A DNA stretch of 64,000 nucleotides from Chaetoderma sp. LZ-2023a (GCA_034401795.1 CM067366.1:68626014-68690013); one strand, 5' to 3'; counted from the stretch's first letter, positions 46,722-59,158 are shown. Numbers and translations: made by a program. The notes: generated by a model from the letters alone, not told the origin.

Positions 46722-46985
46722 CTATATATATACTTTTCTACATGTTATTGATGGAGAATTAGTTGTGTATAGGCCACTACTTTTTATGTGCCTGTTTGTG
46801 AATGATAAACCTGTGATATAAGTACAATGAGACCTATCTATAATGGCCACCTCATGGTTATAGGTGTGGTTTATCGTCAGCTGTCACTTGTGTACTCGGC
46901 CAATTTTCCATCTTTGTAAGTGCAGACATAAAGACATAATGGTTTCTTAGAAGTAAAATGCCTTTTTGACTAAAATATTGGTTCA

Positions 46986-47210
46986 TTAACACGTCGCTAA
47001 AGTTGGTATAAAAAAATGGCTAATATAATAGTGTTGAAAAATGTCAATCTGCAGATAAAGAGAAGACTATTTTTGAACTGGAATGACTGGCTCAATAACT
47101 AGTCATTCAAGTGATAAATTTGCAAAAATTATCTCGAGATCTACATATAACCATTGTGTAATGAGAAAACTGCCATTTTCTTGAACAGAATTTGATAATT
47201 TAAGGGTTAA
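46986..47210 (+). mobile_element. P-family MITE (copy 27)
   Basis: TTAA borders; diverged A arm, core with deletion, C arm. Confidence 0.78.
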
Positions 47211-47443
47211 AACATCCTGTCTTAAAGGACACCACATTTTCCTACCCTAAATAGTAGATGGCCTCTTTGCCAGGTTTGTCTGAATATATATAATGTTTAG
47301 ATTGCTGTGACTAGAATAGACGATTAGACGACGTTAGATTTGAAAAGGTCCCCCTAAAAGCTGTTGCTGAATGTAAGACATTAACTGCTTGAAATTAGCA
47401 ACACCATTATAAATATCACCATCAGTTAAATGTATGTGTATAA

Positions 47444-47676
47444 TTAGCCCTTTAACACTCATATCAGCCAAAAACAGCGTCTGCAGTGGTCTTGAGAAAT
47501 GTCTGTTTGCAGACCAAGAGAATACTATTTTTGAAACTTTACCAGTGGAATGACTGGCTCGATAGCAGAGCCAGTCATTCCAATGATAAATTTTCAAACA
47601 TAGTCTTCTCTTGGTCTGTAAATCAACATTTCCTGTGAGAAAATTTTCTGACGAATATTAAGTGCTAAAGGATTAA
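47444..47676 (+). mobile_element. P-family MITE (copy 28)
   Basis: A arm left, full hairpin, C arm right; left target TTAG. Confidence 0.87.
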
Positions 47677-47894
47677 AGTGGATTGTTCCGCAGTAATGAG
47701 ATCAAGGGAGATAACTCATGTTTTATGCTTAGCCATGTATAGGAATGGGAGAAATGTATTTTTTTTAAACAACCACTGATTTGATCGGCACTTTAAAAAG
47801 ACAGTTGTATCATGGGAATGTTTTCAAAAAATACATTTCTGTTCACCAATGCATTATACTCCTATGTGAATTTGAATACTGGAATGTTTGTCAG

Positions 47895-47922
47895 ATTGAT
47901 GTCTGTCTGTCTGTCTGTCTAG
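47895..47922. repeat. (GTCT)n microsatellite
   Basis: Six or so tetranucleotide units. Confidence 0.9.
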
Positions 47923-48405
47923 CTCTGCTTCTTTAATTTATTTATTTTCATTACGATACTGTTATTCTTCATATTATTGATCTGACTTGAAAAAGGATTT
48001 TTGATAAATTATGTATGTAGACATAAAATCAGAAACAATTATTTTTAGTATCTTAATAACCATCATGTTAATCATAGGTCGATCGTTCGATGAGCTTTGA
48101 CAGAAATTTCAAGAAACTGTTATCGCTTTAAAAAAAATGTGTACAATATATGAATGACTGTCTGCTTCATTAGCATACACACACGCACGCACACACTACC
48201 CAAGGTTTTCCCCTTATCGGGTGAGGGTGATGACGCAAATTTACAATTAGCGGCACAATTAGTTGGATAATGTTTAGCAACTGTTTGTATTATATTGTCC
48301 TTTGCATAATATTTTATTGTAAAACTGTCCATGAAATTATATAGATATTTATTTACTTACAACAATGTTTTATGTATACTTTAAAAAAGCATAGCAATCA
48401 GTGTT

Positions 48406-48600
48406 TTAACCCTTTAACACTCAAGTTGGTCAAAAACGGCTTCTTCAGTGGTCTTGAGAAAAAAGTATTTTTGAAAATCTACCCCTGGAATGACTGGCTC
48501 GATAATCGAGCCAGTCATTCCATTGGTAAATTTTCAAAGATTATCTTTTGGCATGCAAATTTGAAATTTTCTTGAACAAAATTGAAGTTTAAAAGGGTAA
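48406..48600 (+). mobile_element. P-family MITE (copy 29)
   Basis: TTAA-CCCTTTAACAC left end, A arm, perfect loop GGCTCGATAATCGAGCC; shortened inner left arm. Confidence 0.87.
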
Positions 48601-49295
48601 CTGCTTCACTGCAATATATGAGCAAATCTCATCGTTGGTGTTGTTAAATCTCAATTAATATTTTAAAAACAAATATTTGTATTTTTGTACATTGTATCTA
48701 TAGCTATTTTTACATGTTTTAGTGTTATGAAGTTACTGAAGTTTATTCAACATTAATGAATTAACTTAATTACTTTTCTCACAATTTTGGAAAAATTATC
48801 AAAATTAATTTTCAATTCATTGATTCATCGATATTAGATTTCATAATTTGTTGCACTTATTATAGTGCACTATGTAAATAATAACAACAATAAATTTTAT
48901 TATTATATTTTGATTTGATTTGTTGCTTGATTTCTTGTGAAAAGATTGAACAATCAGACAGCTTAGCGTGGCTTATGACACTCGCACACAGATGCATGTG
49001 ATATGCACGCACGCACGAGCGCACACATGCATGTATGTGCACAAGCATGTATGCACATTTTTTTTACCTCACCCTTTAGAGAATCAGTTAGTACTAGGTC
49101 CAGATGTGTCATTGGCTTTGGCTTCTATAGCAATCATGTTACTTATACTTACCATGCAGATATCATATCACACCTTAATATATCTTTATTTCTTTACTAT
49201 TATCATGATATCAAATCACGCAAAACCGATTACTCATTTAGCAAAAATGGTCGCCATTTACAGTCTACAGTGTCATACTTACTAAATATACGCCC
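48601..49295. other. no gene seen
   Basis: AT-rich, with a short CACG/CATG repeat at 48980-49045. Confidence 0.5.
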
Positions 49296-49596
49296 AATGG
49301 TCCCGTTTTCTATCCATCATATGACGTCTTGATGAACTACGTGGCGCGTAGGATGAGGTCATAATCAATTACGGCATGAATGACTCGATTTAGTCCGTCT
49401 TAACTGCTTAATATTCCGTCGCGTTTTACGAATTGTATGTCTGCTATTTAATAAACGTGCTGTTGAATATTTTGAAACTAATTTGACTGGGCGCTGTTGC
49501 TTCCAACACGGGCAAAGCATGAGTGAAGATTAGCTAGAATGTGGGTGGAGCTTAGTTAGATATGGGCGGGGCATAGCTAAAACTGAACCAGTCCAT
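49296..49596 (-). mobile_element. Q-family MITE
   Basis: AATGGTCCCGTTTTC / AAACTGAACCAGTCCATT ends; half palindrome; truncated middle. A diverged relative fragment follows to about 49,840. Confidence 0.8.
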
Positions 49597-50275
49597 TATC
49601 TGTGTATCTGACCAGTTTCCAATAGGGGCATCCAATCTGTTGCTCAATTATCTGATGTCATAATCAAAATATGTCACTTGTTAGCTGATGTCACAATCAG
49701 ATGATGTCGGTCCAACACAGAAAGGGGCAAAAGTCCAAGTATAACCATCTCAATTCTATGGCTTTGATGACATTACAATTTAATCAACATTCTGTTGAAT
49801 ATTTTGAAACTAATTTGACTGGGAGTTGTTGAATTGTTGACAGAGTTTACACACTTGAGTCTTCAGTGGATACACTGATTTCAGTGTTTTTTTGGATAAA
49901 ATTAGGATTTCAAAAGCTTCTGCTTTTAATTAAATACCTTTAAAACTAACCTTTTTCTAAGGTTAAGTGTTTTTCAGTGTTTTTCAAACTTTTTCATTGT
50001 TTCTTCAGTTGCCAATCTCATCTCTGAGTTTAACATTAAAAAGTGTGATATATATATTTTTGGATGACTATTGAAAATAAATCTGGTTGGTTAAGTGAAT
50101 CTGATCAGTTGATTTAGTTTAGTGGCCATCTTGAATTTTATTTTAATTTTATGAAATCTTCAAAATCTACTTGATATTAATCTCAAAATATTTTAACTGC
50201 TTGGATGATTAATGTGAAACTCAAAAAACATCTATGGTAATGACGAAACCAAGTTTGTTCAATAGTACGTGATTA

Positions 50276-50960
50276 GTGGAGGGAGCCTTTTCTAGCTATA
50301 ACTCACCAATTTCTAACTAACCTCCCAATATCTAACTGAGATCCATCCATTTCTAACTATGCCCCACCAATTTCTACCTATGCCCCACCCATTCCTAGCT
50401 ATGCCGTACCCATTTCTAGCTATGCTCCACCCATTCCTACCTATGCCCCACCCATTTCTAGCTATGCCTTACCCATTTGTAGCTATGCCCCATCCATTTC
50501 TATATTTGCCCCACCCATTTCTATCTATGCCCCACCCATTTCTAGCTATGCCTTACCAATTTCTATCTATGCCTTACCCATTTCTAGCTATGCCCCACCC
50601 ATTTCTAGCTATGCCCCACCCATTTCTAGCTATGCCCCACCCATTTCTAGCTATTCCCCACCCATTTCTAGCTATGCCCCACCCATTTCTATATTTGCCC
50701 CACCCATTTCTATCTTTGCCCCACCCATTTCTACCTGTGCCCCACCCATTTCTAGCTATGCCCCACCCATTTCTACCTATGCCCCACCCATTTCTACCTA
50801 TGCCCCACCCATTTCTAACTAAGTTCCACCCACACTTTGCAGGGATAGATTTATATACTTGAACCCTGACTTCTCAATATCTCATTTTCAGAATAACTAT
50901 TTAGGTAAGCTGGTGAATATTTTGAAACAAATCTGACTGGGTGCTGTTGCGGCCAGAGGC
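50276..50960 (+). mobile_element. Q-family MITE expanded by a 21-bp minisatellite
   Basis: The family's 5' part TAGCTATGCCCCACCC is tandemly amplified (50296-50836). It is followed by the usual CCACCCACACTTTGC, GAACCCTGACT and AATATTTTGAAAC parts. The 3' end is missing. Confidence 0.85.
50296..50836. repeat. 21-bp minisatellite, ~25 copies
   Basis: Units built on CTATGCCCCACCCAT + TTCTAG. Because 21 is divisible by three, the + strand has a 167-codon frame of heptads (MPHPFLA). I treat it as a repeat artefact, not a gene. Confidence 0.96.
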
Positions 50961-51475
50961 ATTTTTCGTTAACTTTCATGCTTGGAATCAGAGCTGGGAT
51001 CATATACAAAAGTATTTGTATTTAGTTAAATACAATTTGAGTTGGAATATGATGTTCATGTTTCTGAGCTTAATTCGCATTTTCTCTTTAAATTTTGTTA
51101 TTTCTCCCATAAATCTTTACCCTTCTAATGAAAATTGTCACATTTTCAAATAAAATTTGTATCCCAGATTATCATATTTCCTGCTCCAATTTGTAGATTA
51201 TCTAGATCCTAATTTCTGCATCTCTGTCTCAAATTTCTTGATTTATAATCCCCACTTTCCGCATTTTAAACACAGATTTGGCATTTCAAAATACTGCTGG
51301 TCCATGTGAGCAATACAGGCCCGTTATGCCTCTTATCTCAGAATTAGTACATCTATCATTTTACCATGTTTGTTTTACTCTGCTTATTAATCATTAACAG
51401 ATTCTACAGTCTGTCTAACCCGTTCACCAATGAATTCCCCATATCTCATTACCAAGGCAACCATACAGGAAAACT

Positions 51476-51562
51476 GTTAAATATTTTGAAAATAATTTGA
51501 CTGGAAGACGTTTAGCAGCAACATCTTCCAGTCAAATTAGTTTCAAAATATTCAACAGAATA
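51476..51562. repeat. R foldback repeat
   Basis: ATATTTTGAAAATAATTTG arm and its inverse, separated by a GTTTAGCAGCAAC loop. Confidence 0.88.
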
Positions 51563-51661
51563 AGTTTTTTATATCCTAAAGAATATACTTTTTCCAGAAT
51601 TTGTCGGTAAAAGGGTTAATATCTTGAAGAATGAAATCTCCATTAGGAACCTGTCACACTA

Positions 51662-51863
51662 TTAACCATATAATGGTCAAGCCGGCCAAAGTGACCTTTG
51701 CAGTGGTCTTGAAGAATGTCCATTTGCAGGCCATGAGAAGACTATTTTATTTATTTGACCATGTGAATTATTGGCCTGATAAAAGACGCAGTCATTCCAG
51801 TGGTAAATTTTAAAAATAGTCTTCTTGGCCTACAAATGGGCATTCACTAAGAATTTAAATTAA
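51662..51863 (+). mobile_element. P-family MITE (copy 30)
   Basis: A arm left, damaged core, B arm right, TTAA borders. Confidence 0.8.
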
Positions 51864-51936
51864 CAAATCAGATCCATTACTGGTAACCCACTTCACCAAT
51901 GAATTCTGCATCTCATTTTCAAAGGCAAACATGAAG

Positions 51937-52034
51937 GAAAACTGTTGGTTATTTTTTAAATTAATTTAACTGGAAGCCATTGCTGCCTTAGGCAGCAATG
52001 ACTTCCATTCAAATTAATTTCGAAATAGTCAACA
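51937..52034. repeat. R foldback repeat
   Basis: Same arms; loop ATTGCTGCCTTAGGCAGCAAT is itself a perfect short palindrome. Confidence 0.88.
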
Positions 52035-52573
52035 GAATAAGTTTTATATCATAAGGAATATACTTTTTCAGTGATTTTTTTTTGGTGAAAGGTTTAAGAA
52101 ATAATCTGCACAATTTTTTTTTTGATGTTGCAACACCTTTCAGTCAAGTTAGTCTCAAAATATTCAACAGACAATTTCTATTCTGTTGGCTTGTGAGGGT
52201 TAGTGTTTGTGTAGCTTGTTATACTTGTCTTGTTATTATAGCATGCCTGTGATATCCAGTCTGTAATCTCTGTTAGTTTATTAGTCTCTTTTAACACTTT
52301 ACTGGTCAAATCAGCAAATTTGGTCAAGAAAATCAAAATAACTGCTTCGTGAATGTTCATTTGCAGGACGATGGAAGACTATTCTGAATATTTACAGTTC
52401 AATACCCCATATGGTTTAGGGGGTTACGAGTCTACTTGATTGATACCAACTTGATCCATATTGGTTTCTGGGTCCAGTAAGATTCATGGTCTTTGCGTGT
52501 GAAGTTGTGGCTTCATGGTTATCAGTATCGTGACTTATCTCCCACTATTACACACAACTGTTGTTTATTGCAG

Positions 52574-52700
52574 GAAATGTCAGCTAAATACTGGAAACAT
52601 GTATACCGCATTAGCCGCATCCCAGATCGAATGTAGTGCTGTTTCCCATCCTGGGAACCTATATAAGCAAGCCACAAATGACCACTGGCATCCAGACTAA
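52574..52700 (+). CDS. candidate terminal exon of unknown gene
   Basis: A good acceptor (TTGTTTATTGCAG) is followed by 41 open codons (KCQLNTGNMYTALAASQIE, then SAVSHPGNLYKQATNDHWH) ending PD-TAA. An AATAAA overlaps the stop. The peptide looks protein-like but I do not recognise it. It lies between the halves of P copy 31, so it may be host sequence the MITE surrounds, a captured exon, or chance. Confidence 0.35.
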
Positions 52701-52759
52701 TAAAAAGAGTTTCAACCGAGTAATGGATTTTTCTATTTCTGAATATTTGTCACTGGAAT

Positions 52760-53038
52760 GAGTGGCTCGATAACTGAGCAGATCATTCCGCTTGATAACT
52801 GAGCAGGTCATTCCGCTTGATAACTGAGCAGGTCATTCCGCTTGATAACTGAGCAGGTCATTCCGCTTGATAACTGAGCAGGTCATTCCGCTTGATAACT
52901 GAGCAAGTCATTCCGCTTGATAACTGAGCAGGTCATTCCGCTTGATAACTGAGCAGGTCATTCCGCTTGATAACTGAGCAGGTCATTCCGCTTGATAACT
53001 GAGCAGGTCATTCCGCTTGATAACTGAGCCAGTCCTTC
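52760..53038. repeat. 25-bp minisatellite, ~11 copies
   Basis: Head-to-tail units CTTGATAACTGAGCAGG + TCATTCCG with almost no variation. The unit is the central loop of the P hairpin, so the array grew from the MITE core. Confidence 0.97.
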
Positions 53039-53489
53039 CAGTGACAAATATTCAGAAATAGAAAAATCCATTACTCGGTTGAAACTGTAGGTACTCAAAA
53101 ATAATCTGCACATGGACGCTCATAGTTTTGTTGACAAACCTTGACAATTGAAGGGTTAATGTAGCCGCCATGTAATACGACCCAGACGTATATACTGATC
53201 TGGCATTTTGTTAGCTTACTAACATACTTAACACTCAGTTCACTGTTTGCTATATGTCACCTGACTTAGGTATCTCAGAAAATTTTAACCTATTCATTCC
53301 CATGGCATCTGGGTTCCGTAGTAAACAAGGTTAGCAGAGGTACATCCCTCCATCGGGTATTCTTAATAGTATCTCTAACTCTAATGCAGTCATTGCTCCA
53401 GGGAACCGTTTCCTGTATTCCTATAAAGAAAATATAAATGACTGTGAGAACGCGCACTTATGCTACTATGCATGCGTCCGAGTCCAAGA

Positions 53490-54265
53490 TGTCATTAATT
53501 ATTTAATTGAATCTGATCTTTCAGATAAAAATAATATGGATTCTGACATTTCTACTGCAACTGCATAATGTCATCCACTGATAGATCTGCATAGAATGCG
53601 ATGGAGAAGGTGATACCGCGAACATTGTGTGCCGTAACACTTACTGAATGTCTCCTGGAGATACATTCTAGTGTCAAATAATGGTGTCTGTAATCCAGTT
53701 GTTGAGATGCGTGCTTACTAAACAAATTCGCGTAAGTAATCTGAGCGGTTGAGTGGTGTTTTCGGAAAGGATTGAAAACAATTAGGTTTTATGCATAAGA
53801 TCTCTTCAAGGCCAAAGAATGTAGCCAGATCTCCTACCACCTAGAAAAAATCATTCACAAAAAGAATATGGATATCTGAACGCCATCTAGCAAACGCGGC
53901 AGCTAGTAGAAAAAAATTGATTACAGAGTATTACGGTTAAACAGATGGATCCTAGACATGAGTTAATAGAGGAATTTATTATGGGCATTTGACTTTGAGC
54001 TATGCCATAAAAATACCTGTACCATGGATAAATGATGTAAATACTTAATAACTTTCGAACCGGCTTCTAGAAAATAAGGAAGAATAGATGCTAGTGTAAA
54101 ACGATAACACCACCCCAACATACAGAGATTTAAGTCATCAAAGGATATACCATGAATCTATGACTTGTTGATGGGATGCTGAATCTGGCATGATATTATG
54201 TTGTTCTTACAACCATTTGAAAACCTTAAACATACTGTGGTACATTCTCCTGTAACAGATAGATT
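53490..54265 (-). pseudogene. second DIRS-type tyrosine recombinase remnant
   Basis: On the - strand, reading down from 54265: RRMYHSMFKVFKWL, PDSASHQQVIDSW, a Tyr/Ser-rich helix, then FARWRSDIHILF (first Arg box, near 53880), TAHNVRGITFSIAFYADLS (HxxR, near 53630) and YYFYLKDQ (Tyr, near 53540). The block order and words match the recombinase at 8480-9345, e.g. both end FYLKDQ. Stops break it. No matching terminal repeats were found, so it is a fragment. Confidence 0.7.
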
Positions 54266-54474
54266 TGAATTGGTCAATAATACTTAAGTTCAGACCAAAA
54301 AAATCAATTTCTGAGAAGCAGGTCTCGTGGAAAATACCAAATATACATATTGACGATTTGTGGAATGATGAAATAAAAGCTGCTCTTAAACGAGATAGAA
54401 AATCCGCAAAATTGGGAAAGACTGGATTTCCACAAAGAGGACTACGAGATCCACTGATTAACTAGAAAGTTAAA

Positions 54475-56829
54475 TTGAAGATATTTAAACAAAATGTGAT
54501 GTCTAGCATCTACCGCCAGATCCTATCCTGGAGGAAGAATATGAACATCAGATCTGGACGCTAATCTAAGTAGAAACTTAATGGGATGTAATAAATGAGC
54601 TACAAGAAAAATTATTCTACCTGGAATGTGAGAGGCTGATAGATTTCCTGACATCACCACTGGAGGAGGACCAAGACTCCAGGTGGCTTGTCAAAGAAAC
54701 ACTATCTCTTCATTCTCCAATATTCCAGAGTATTGAAGAGGGAATAAGACTATCTGATTCCATAGACACAAGATCGAGAGGAAATTCTATAGCGATCCCC
54801 TCCCCTAAACTCTTAATAGAAAGGATCAAAGGAAGGATTTGTTCGAAGACTGGGTTCAAATATATGAAACGAGACTTGTAAAAGATATGGCTGAGGAATC
54901 TTCGAACTGGCCACGAGACTGAAGAAACTCAGAGGAAGAAGCTTAAACATACCAATGACTTCTGGGGAAGAAAATACATCATGCTTGACATTGAGTTCAA
55001 CATGATCTTATGGCGAAAAATTCCCAGCAACAGATCAAATTTATATATGTTAATGAAGGATTGGTATGGAAATATACTCAATCTTTTATCCTGTCTAAGA
55101 CAGGCCTGAAAAACTTGGGTGATTTGATGACGCCACTTAAGAACAAGACATAAAAAGGACCGGCAAATGAATAAACGGGTGAATTGATGCCGATGATACC
55201 AAGCGAATGAAAATGCAGTGTGCGGTCAGGGTGAAGGACAAAATTTTGAATTACCAGACTTGACCTTCATACACAAAACTGACTCCTTTTGGCCCAAATT
55301 TTAACATAAATAAGGAATCTTCCAAGCCAGGGGGATCCCAGACTGGCCATGATGTGGTTAAAAGAACACAGATCCAGTTAGATTCAATTCTGTATGTATG
55401 GAAATATCAGAAAACACTGTCCCTTATCCTTGACAAGACCAGTGATGAGTATCAAAAATGACTCCATGTCCATATTCAGAATTCCTATTATTCCTTTCAT
55501 CGATGAACTCCATTTCTGAGACAACGTATCAGGAAAAGAGTTGAATATTTTAAAACGATTTAACTTTAAGTCATGATTGCCTCAGGCAGCAATAAAGCAG
55601 CCAAGAGGTTCAGTTCAAAAAAAAAATCCAAAATATGCAACAGAATTAGTATTAAATCATAAAGACATGAAGTGTAAACTTTTTCTGGAATTTGTAGGAA
55701 AAGGAAAAATATGTGAGGTGAAGATAAAAGCTGAGACCCTTTGAAAAGGATGATCTGCCAGCACCTCATACTCGTTAAAATCCTTGGATTCTTTGCCATT
55801 CCTCCACTGTATCCTACTTGAAAAGAGCAGAAATTTATTGATCACCAACAGAAGCAGGACTAATGTCACAGGAGACCAACGTGGTTTGATAGAAAAAAGG
55901 GGGAGGATTCAATGACTAAGTTGATTGTACCTTATATGTAGGAAATCTGCTACCTACATGTATGACACGCATGAGACTAGCTATATCCATCCCCACCCCT
56001 GAGAGAGTAGAGATTATCTAGAAGCGCTTAAGCATCACAACTTGGACCAGAATAAACCCGCAGAATCCTATTTTACAAAATCTAACTTTAAACAAAGCTA
56101 GTATGATATGAACCCAATTGTTAATATCTTCATCAGTTGATTAAACAGGAAAGAAGTCCACCAAACCTGTTATCAGATCACTGATGGATAAGGACAAAAG
56201 ACTGAAATTACACAGAAGGGTGAAAAGAAAAAAATGTATTCCACAATCCATGAGAAGGCTTTGGGTTAGTGACCCAATCATCTTGGTTAGCCCCAGTTGA
56301 GGAATTTATTTAATGTCTGGAAAAGTTGGAATTTAGAAGATTAAAAGTAGGCTTGAATAGATAAAGCAGAGAAAACAGCTCCATGTGAAACTAACAGAAA
56401 TAGACATATCACTAATCAAAGAAAAAGATCAAGATTTCTACTGAACTCGAGAAAGGAGCGGTGTAAGTCTTGGTAAGACAAAAAAGATTCGATGAGGTAC
56501 CTTATGCAGACTAACTTTATTATTGTGACAATCTATCACACATAAATATTCTTCATCATGACAATGGATCCTGCTAATGGACAGAAAGGTAAGACTGATG
56601 TAAAAAACTATATGGAACCACACCTGTCCTATGTGAAAAATAAATCAGGCCAGAGATGATACTAAAAGATAGCAAACCACTATTCACAATTAAAATAATA
56701 AAGACTGACGCACTAATTTGTAGATTGCTATTAGGAGAATCGAAAGAAGATTGATTCCAATTTTTGATAGAACAGGTGGAAAAATAGGGATTTGACTAGA
56801 TGGAGGCTGATAAGAAGAAGCTAACACAT
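54475..56829. other. degenerate region, possibly the rest of the second DIRS element
   Basis: Purine-rich on the +, with many stops in all frames. Position upstream of the - strand recombinase suggests decayed RT/RNase H, but no motif could be confirmed. An R palindrome is at 55535-55636. Confidence 0.4.
55535..55636. repeat. R foldback repeat, right arm decayed
   Basis: GAGTTGAATATTTTAAAACG arm, GATTGCCTCAGGCAGC loop. Confidence 0.7.
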
Positions 56830-57785
56830 GAGAAAAATTTATTGGAAATTGTCAAATGTATCTTCTCCCTAGCCACTTGTTTTTTTTGTGAAAACTAGAT
56901 TTTATGAAAAATTTACTGGAAATTGTCAAACGTTACTCCTCATTAACCACTTGACATATTTCAAATTACTTTGGCTGGAAGGACCTTATGCATGTAAGCT
57001 TCGGCACTTGTACATAGATATTTAGATTGGTCAATTTTTTGGGTGAAAATCCTAGATTTTATGAAAAATTTACCAGAAATTGTCAAAACGCTACTCCTCT
57101 TTAACCGCTTTAGAGATTTCAACTTACTTTGGCTGGATGGGCCCTATAGGAATAGGCTTCAGAACTTGTATACAGAACTTTGATTGGTTAAGTTTTTTGG
57201 TGAAAACCTTAGATGTTTAAGAAAAATTTACAAGAAATTGTCAAATGTATCTTCTCCTTAGCCACATGGTGGATTTCAACTGAATTTGGCTAGAAGGATT
57301 CTATGGTACTAGGCTGCAGGTACTAGAACTTTTATTAGCCAATTTTTTGGGTAAAAATCTTAGATTTTATGATAAGTTTATGAGAAATTGTAAAAATGCA
57401 CCTCCTAAGCCGCTGGCTGGATTTCAACCGAATTTGGCTAGGAGTACCTTATGGTGGTGCACTCAAAAACTGCTACTCAGAATTTGTATACATGTTTTTG
57501 GGTGAAAATCTTAAGATTTTATGAGAAATTTATTGCAAAATGTCACAATTCAGCTCTTCCTCAGCTGCTTGATGGATTTCACATGAAATTAGATAGAAGG
57601 ACCATATAGTGATAGTTTCCACAACTACCATTCAGAATTTCCATTAGTCAAATTTTCCAATCGCCATCTTAGATTTTCATATCTTCTAGAATTTGAAGTT
57701 AAACGACTTCTCGAGAACCAGTCGGTGGATTTCAACGAAAGTTGGGTTGATGTGGTGATTTGCTCCAGAACTTCCATTCAGAATT
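56830..57785 (+). repeat. S-family repeat units
   Basis: Six or so ~150-bp units (GGGTGAAAATCTTAGATTTT, TCAACCGAATTTGGCTAG); head lost. Confidence 0.78.
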
Positions 57786-57789
57786 ATTA

Positions 57790-58612
57790 TCCATTTGTAT
57801 CTCACTTTGCCTGAAAGGCCAAGTGAGCTTATGCTATGGTGACCGTGTGTCCATCCATCAACTTTTCCTTTAAACGACCTCTTCAGAACCGCTGAAGAGA
57901 TCATGCCGAAATTTGACAGATATGATTAGTGACTAAGGACCATTAAAGTTTGTTCAAGGGAAGTTGATCCATCAAAAAACCTAGCCACCGTGGACCAATC
58001 AATATGTCACGTGTTTGGCAGCCATATTGGATATTTTTATTTGGTGGATTTTGAAGCCGAAATTGGTTTTATATAGGTTTTTGGGTATTCTGATTTCAAA
58101 TGTGTCAACGGTTCAGCAGCCATCTGTGATCTTTTTCCCGCCAAACACTCCCATACTAAAGCAATGGGAAATTTTTAATGTCTTCTCGAGAACTACTGAA
58201 TGATTTCAAGTATGTTTAGCAGGATGCGTCCTTAGGACATAGGGATCCATGTTTGTTCAAAGCGGTCTGATCGGCCAATTTGGCCGCCAGCCATCTTGGA
58301 TTTTGGATGATTTTTAGAAACATTAAAAATCTCCGAAATCGCTTGGGGGATTGATTAGAAATTCATGAAATATGATCTAGGGTAAGAACTGAACCAAGTT
58401 TGTTCAAGGGAACTTGATTGGCCAAATGCTTCGACATCCATCTTGGATGAGATAGTTTTCGCGGAAATGACGTCTCCATAACCGCTGAATGGATCGGGCC
58501 AAAATTCACAGAAATTAGATTGATAAATCTTTCCAGTGGTCATCTCGTTTTGTTCGTTTGTGCCAGTGGCCAATAATTCCAGATGAGCGCTACAGGCCCC
58601 TTGGGCCTCTTG
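57790..58612 (+). repeat. S-family repeat, diverged subtype
   Basis: Head CTCACTTTGCCTGAAAGGCC; body like 38500-39700; tail CCAGATGAGCG...CCCCTTGGGCCTCTTG. Confidence 0.8.
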
Positions 58613-59010
58613 TTCCAGTGGCCATCTTATTCTCGAAAATTACATCTCCAGAACTGCTGTACAGATTGAGCTGAAACTCATTAAATTTACTTTCATCGAT
58701 AACTAATGGCAATTAAAGTTTGTTCAAGAAAACTTGACCGTTTATAAAACATGCCTGTCATGGAACAATCAGAACTTTGTTTTTTGTGGCCATATTGGAT
58801 ATTTTATTGGCTGGATGGAACTTAAAATACAATTTCATTGTGTGGTTAGCATCCATCATTAATTTATCACTAAATATTGTTCGTTCTAATTCTCAATTTT
58901 CTATTTTATGTCTTGTTATTGCTGACTAAAGTATTATGTCTGTTCAAATTCTAGTGGTTCAAATGCGCATGTTCCAGGTGAGCGTTAAGGCCCTTGAGCC
59001 TCTTGTGTTA
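58613..59010 (+). repeat. S-family repeat, 3' part
   Basis: Starts directly after the tail of the previous copy and ends CCAGGTGAGCGTTAAGGCCC. Confidence 0.72.
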
Positions 59011-59158
59011 TGGGATGAATGGTCAATGTCGCCATTACTAATATTATATACGCTTTTGTTTCCACATGGTTAGTTTTTAACTCTTGTTCTGCTAAAAAAA
59101 TGTTTCAATACTGTGGCAGTGGTCAGTATTCTCTATCATTTAGTTAGCTTTTTCACTG

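Larger units (their letters stand above)
50070..51335 (+). repeat. S-related repeat split by the Q minisatellite element
   Basis: S-type units at 50070-50275 and the S tail (CCATGTGAGCAATACAGGCC) at 51299-51335 flank the Q element 50276-50960. Confidence 0.55.
52291..53159. mobile_element. P-family MITE (copy 31) with inserted segment and 25-bp minisatellite
   Basis: Left TTAA-CACTTTA and B arm at 52291-52405; right B-like arm ending GAAGGG-TTAA at 53159. In between are unrelated sequence (about 52410-52710, with a candidate exon) and a hairpin of two perfect ~49-bp arms (52711-52759 and 53039-53087) enclosing a tandem array. Confidence 0.8.

Noticed and set aside
50359-50862. 167-codon open frame of MPHPFLA heptads
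   Set aside because: Produced by the 21-bp array, whose length is a multiple of three.
54265-54465. 66-codon + strand frame (DLWNDEIKAALKRDR)
   Set aside because: Lies at the edge of the - strand DIRS recombinase remnant; no support as a gene.
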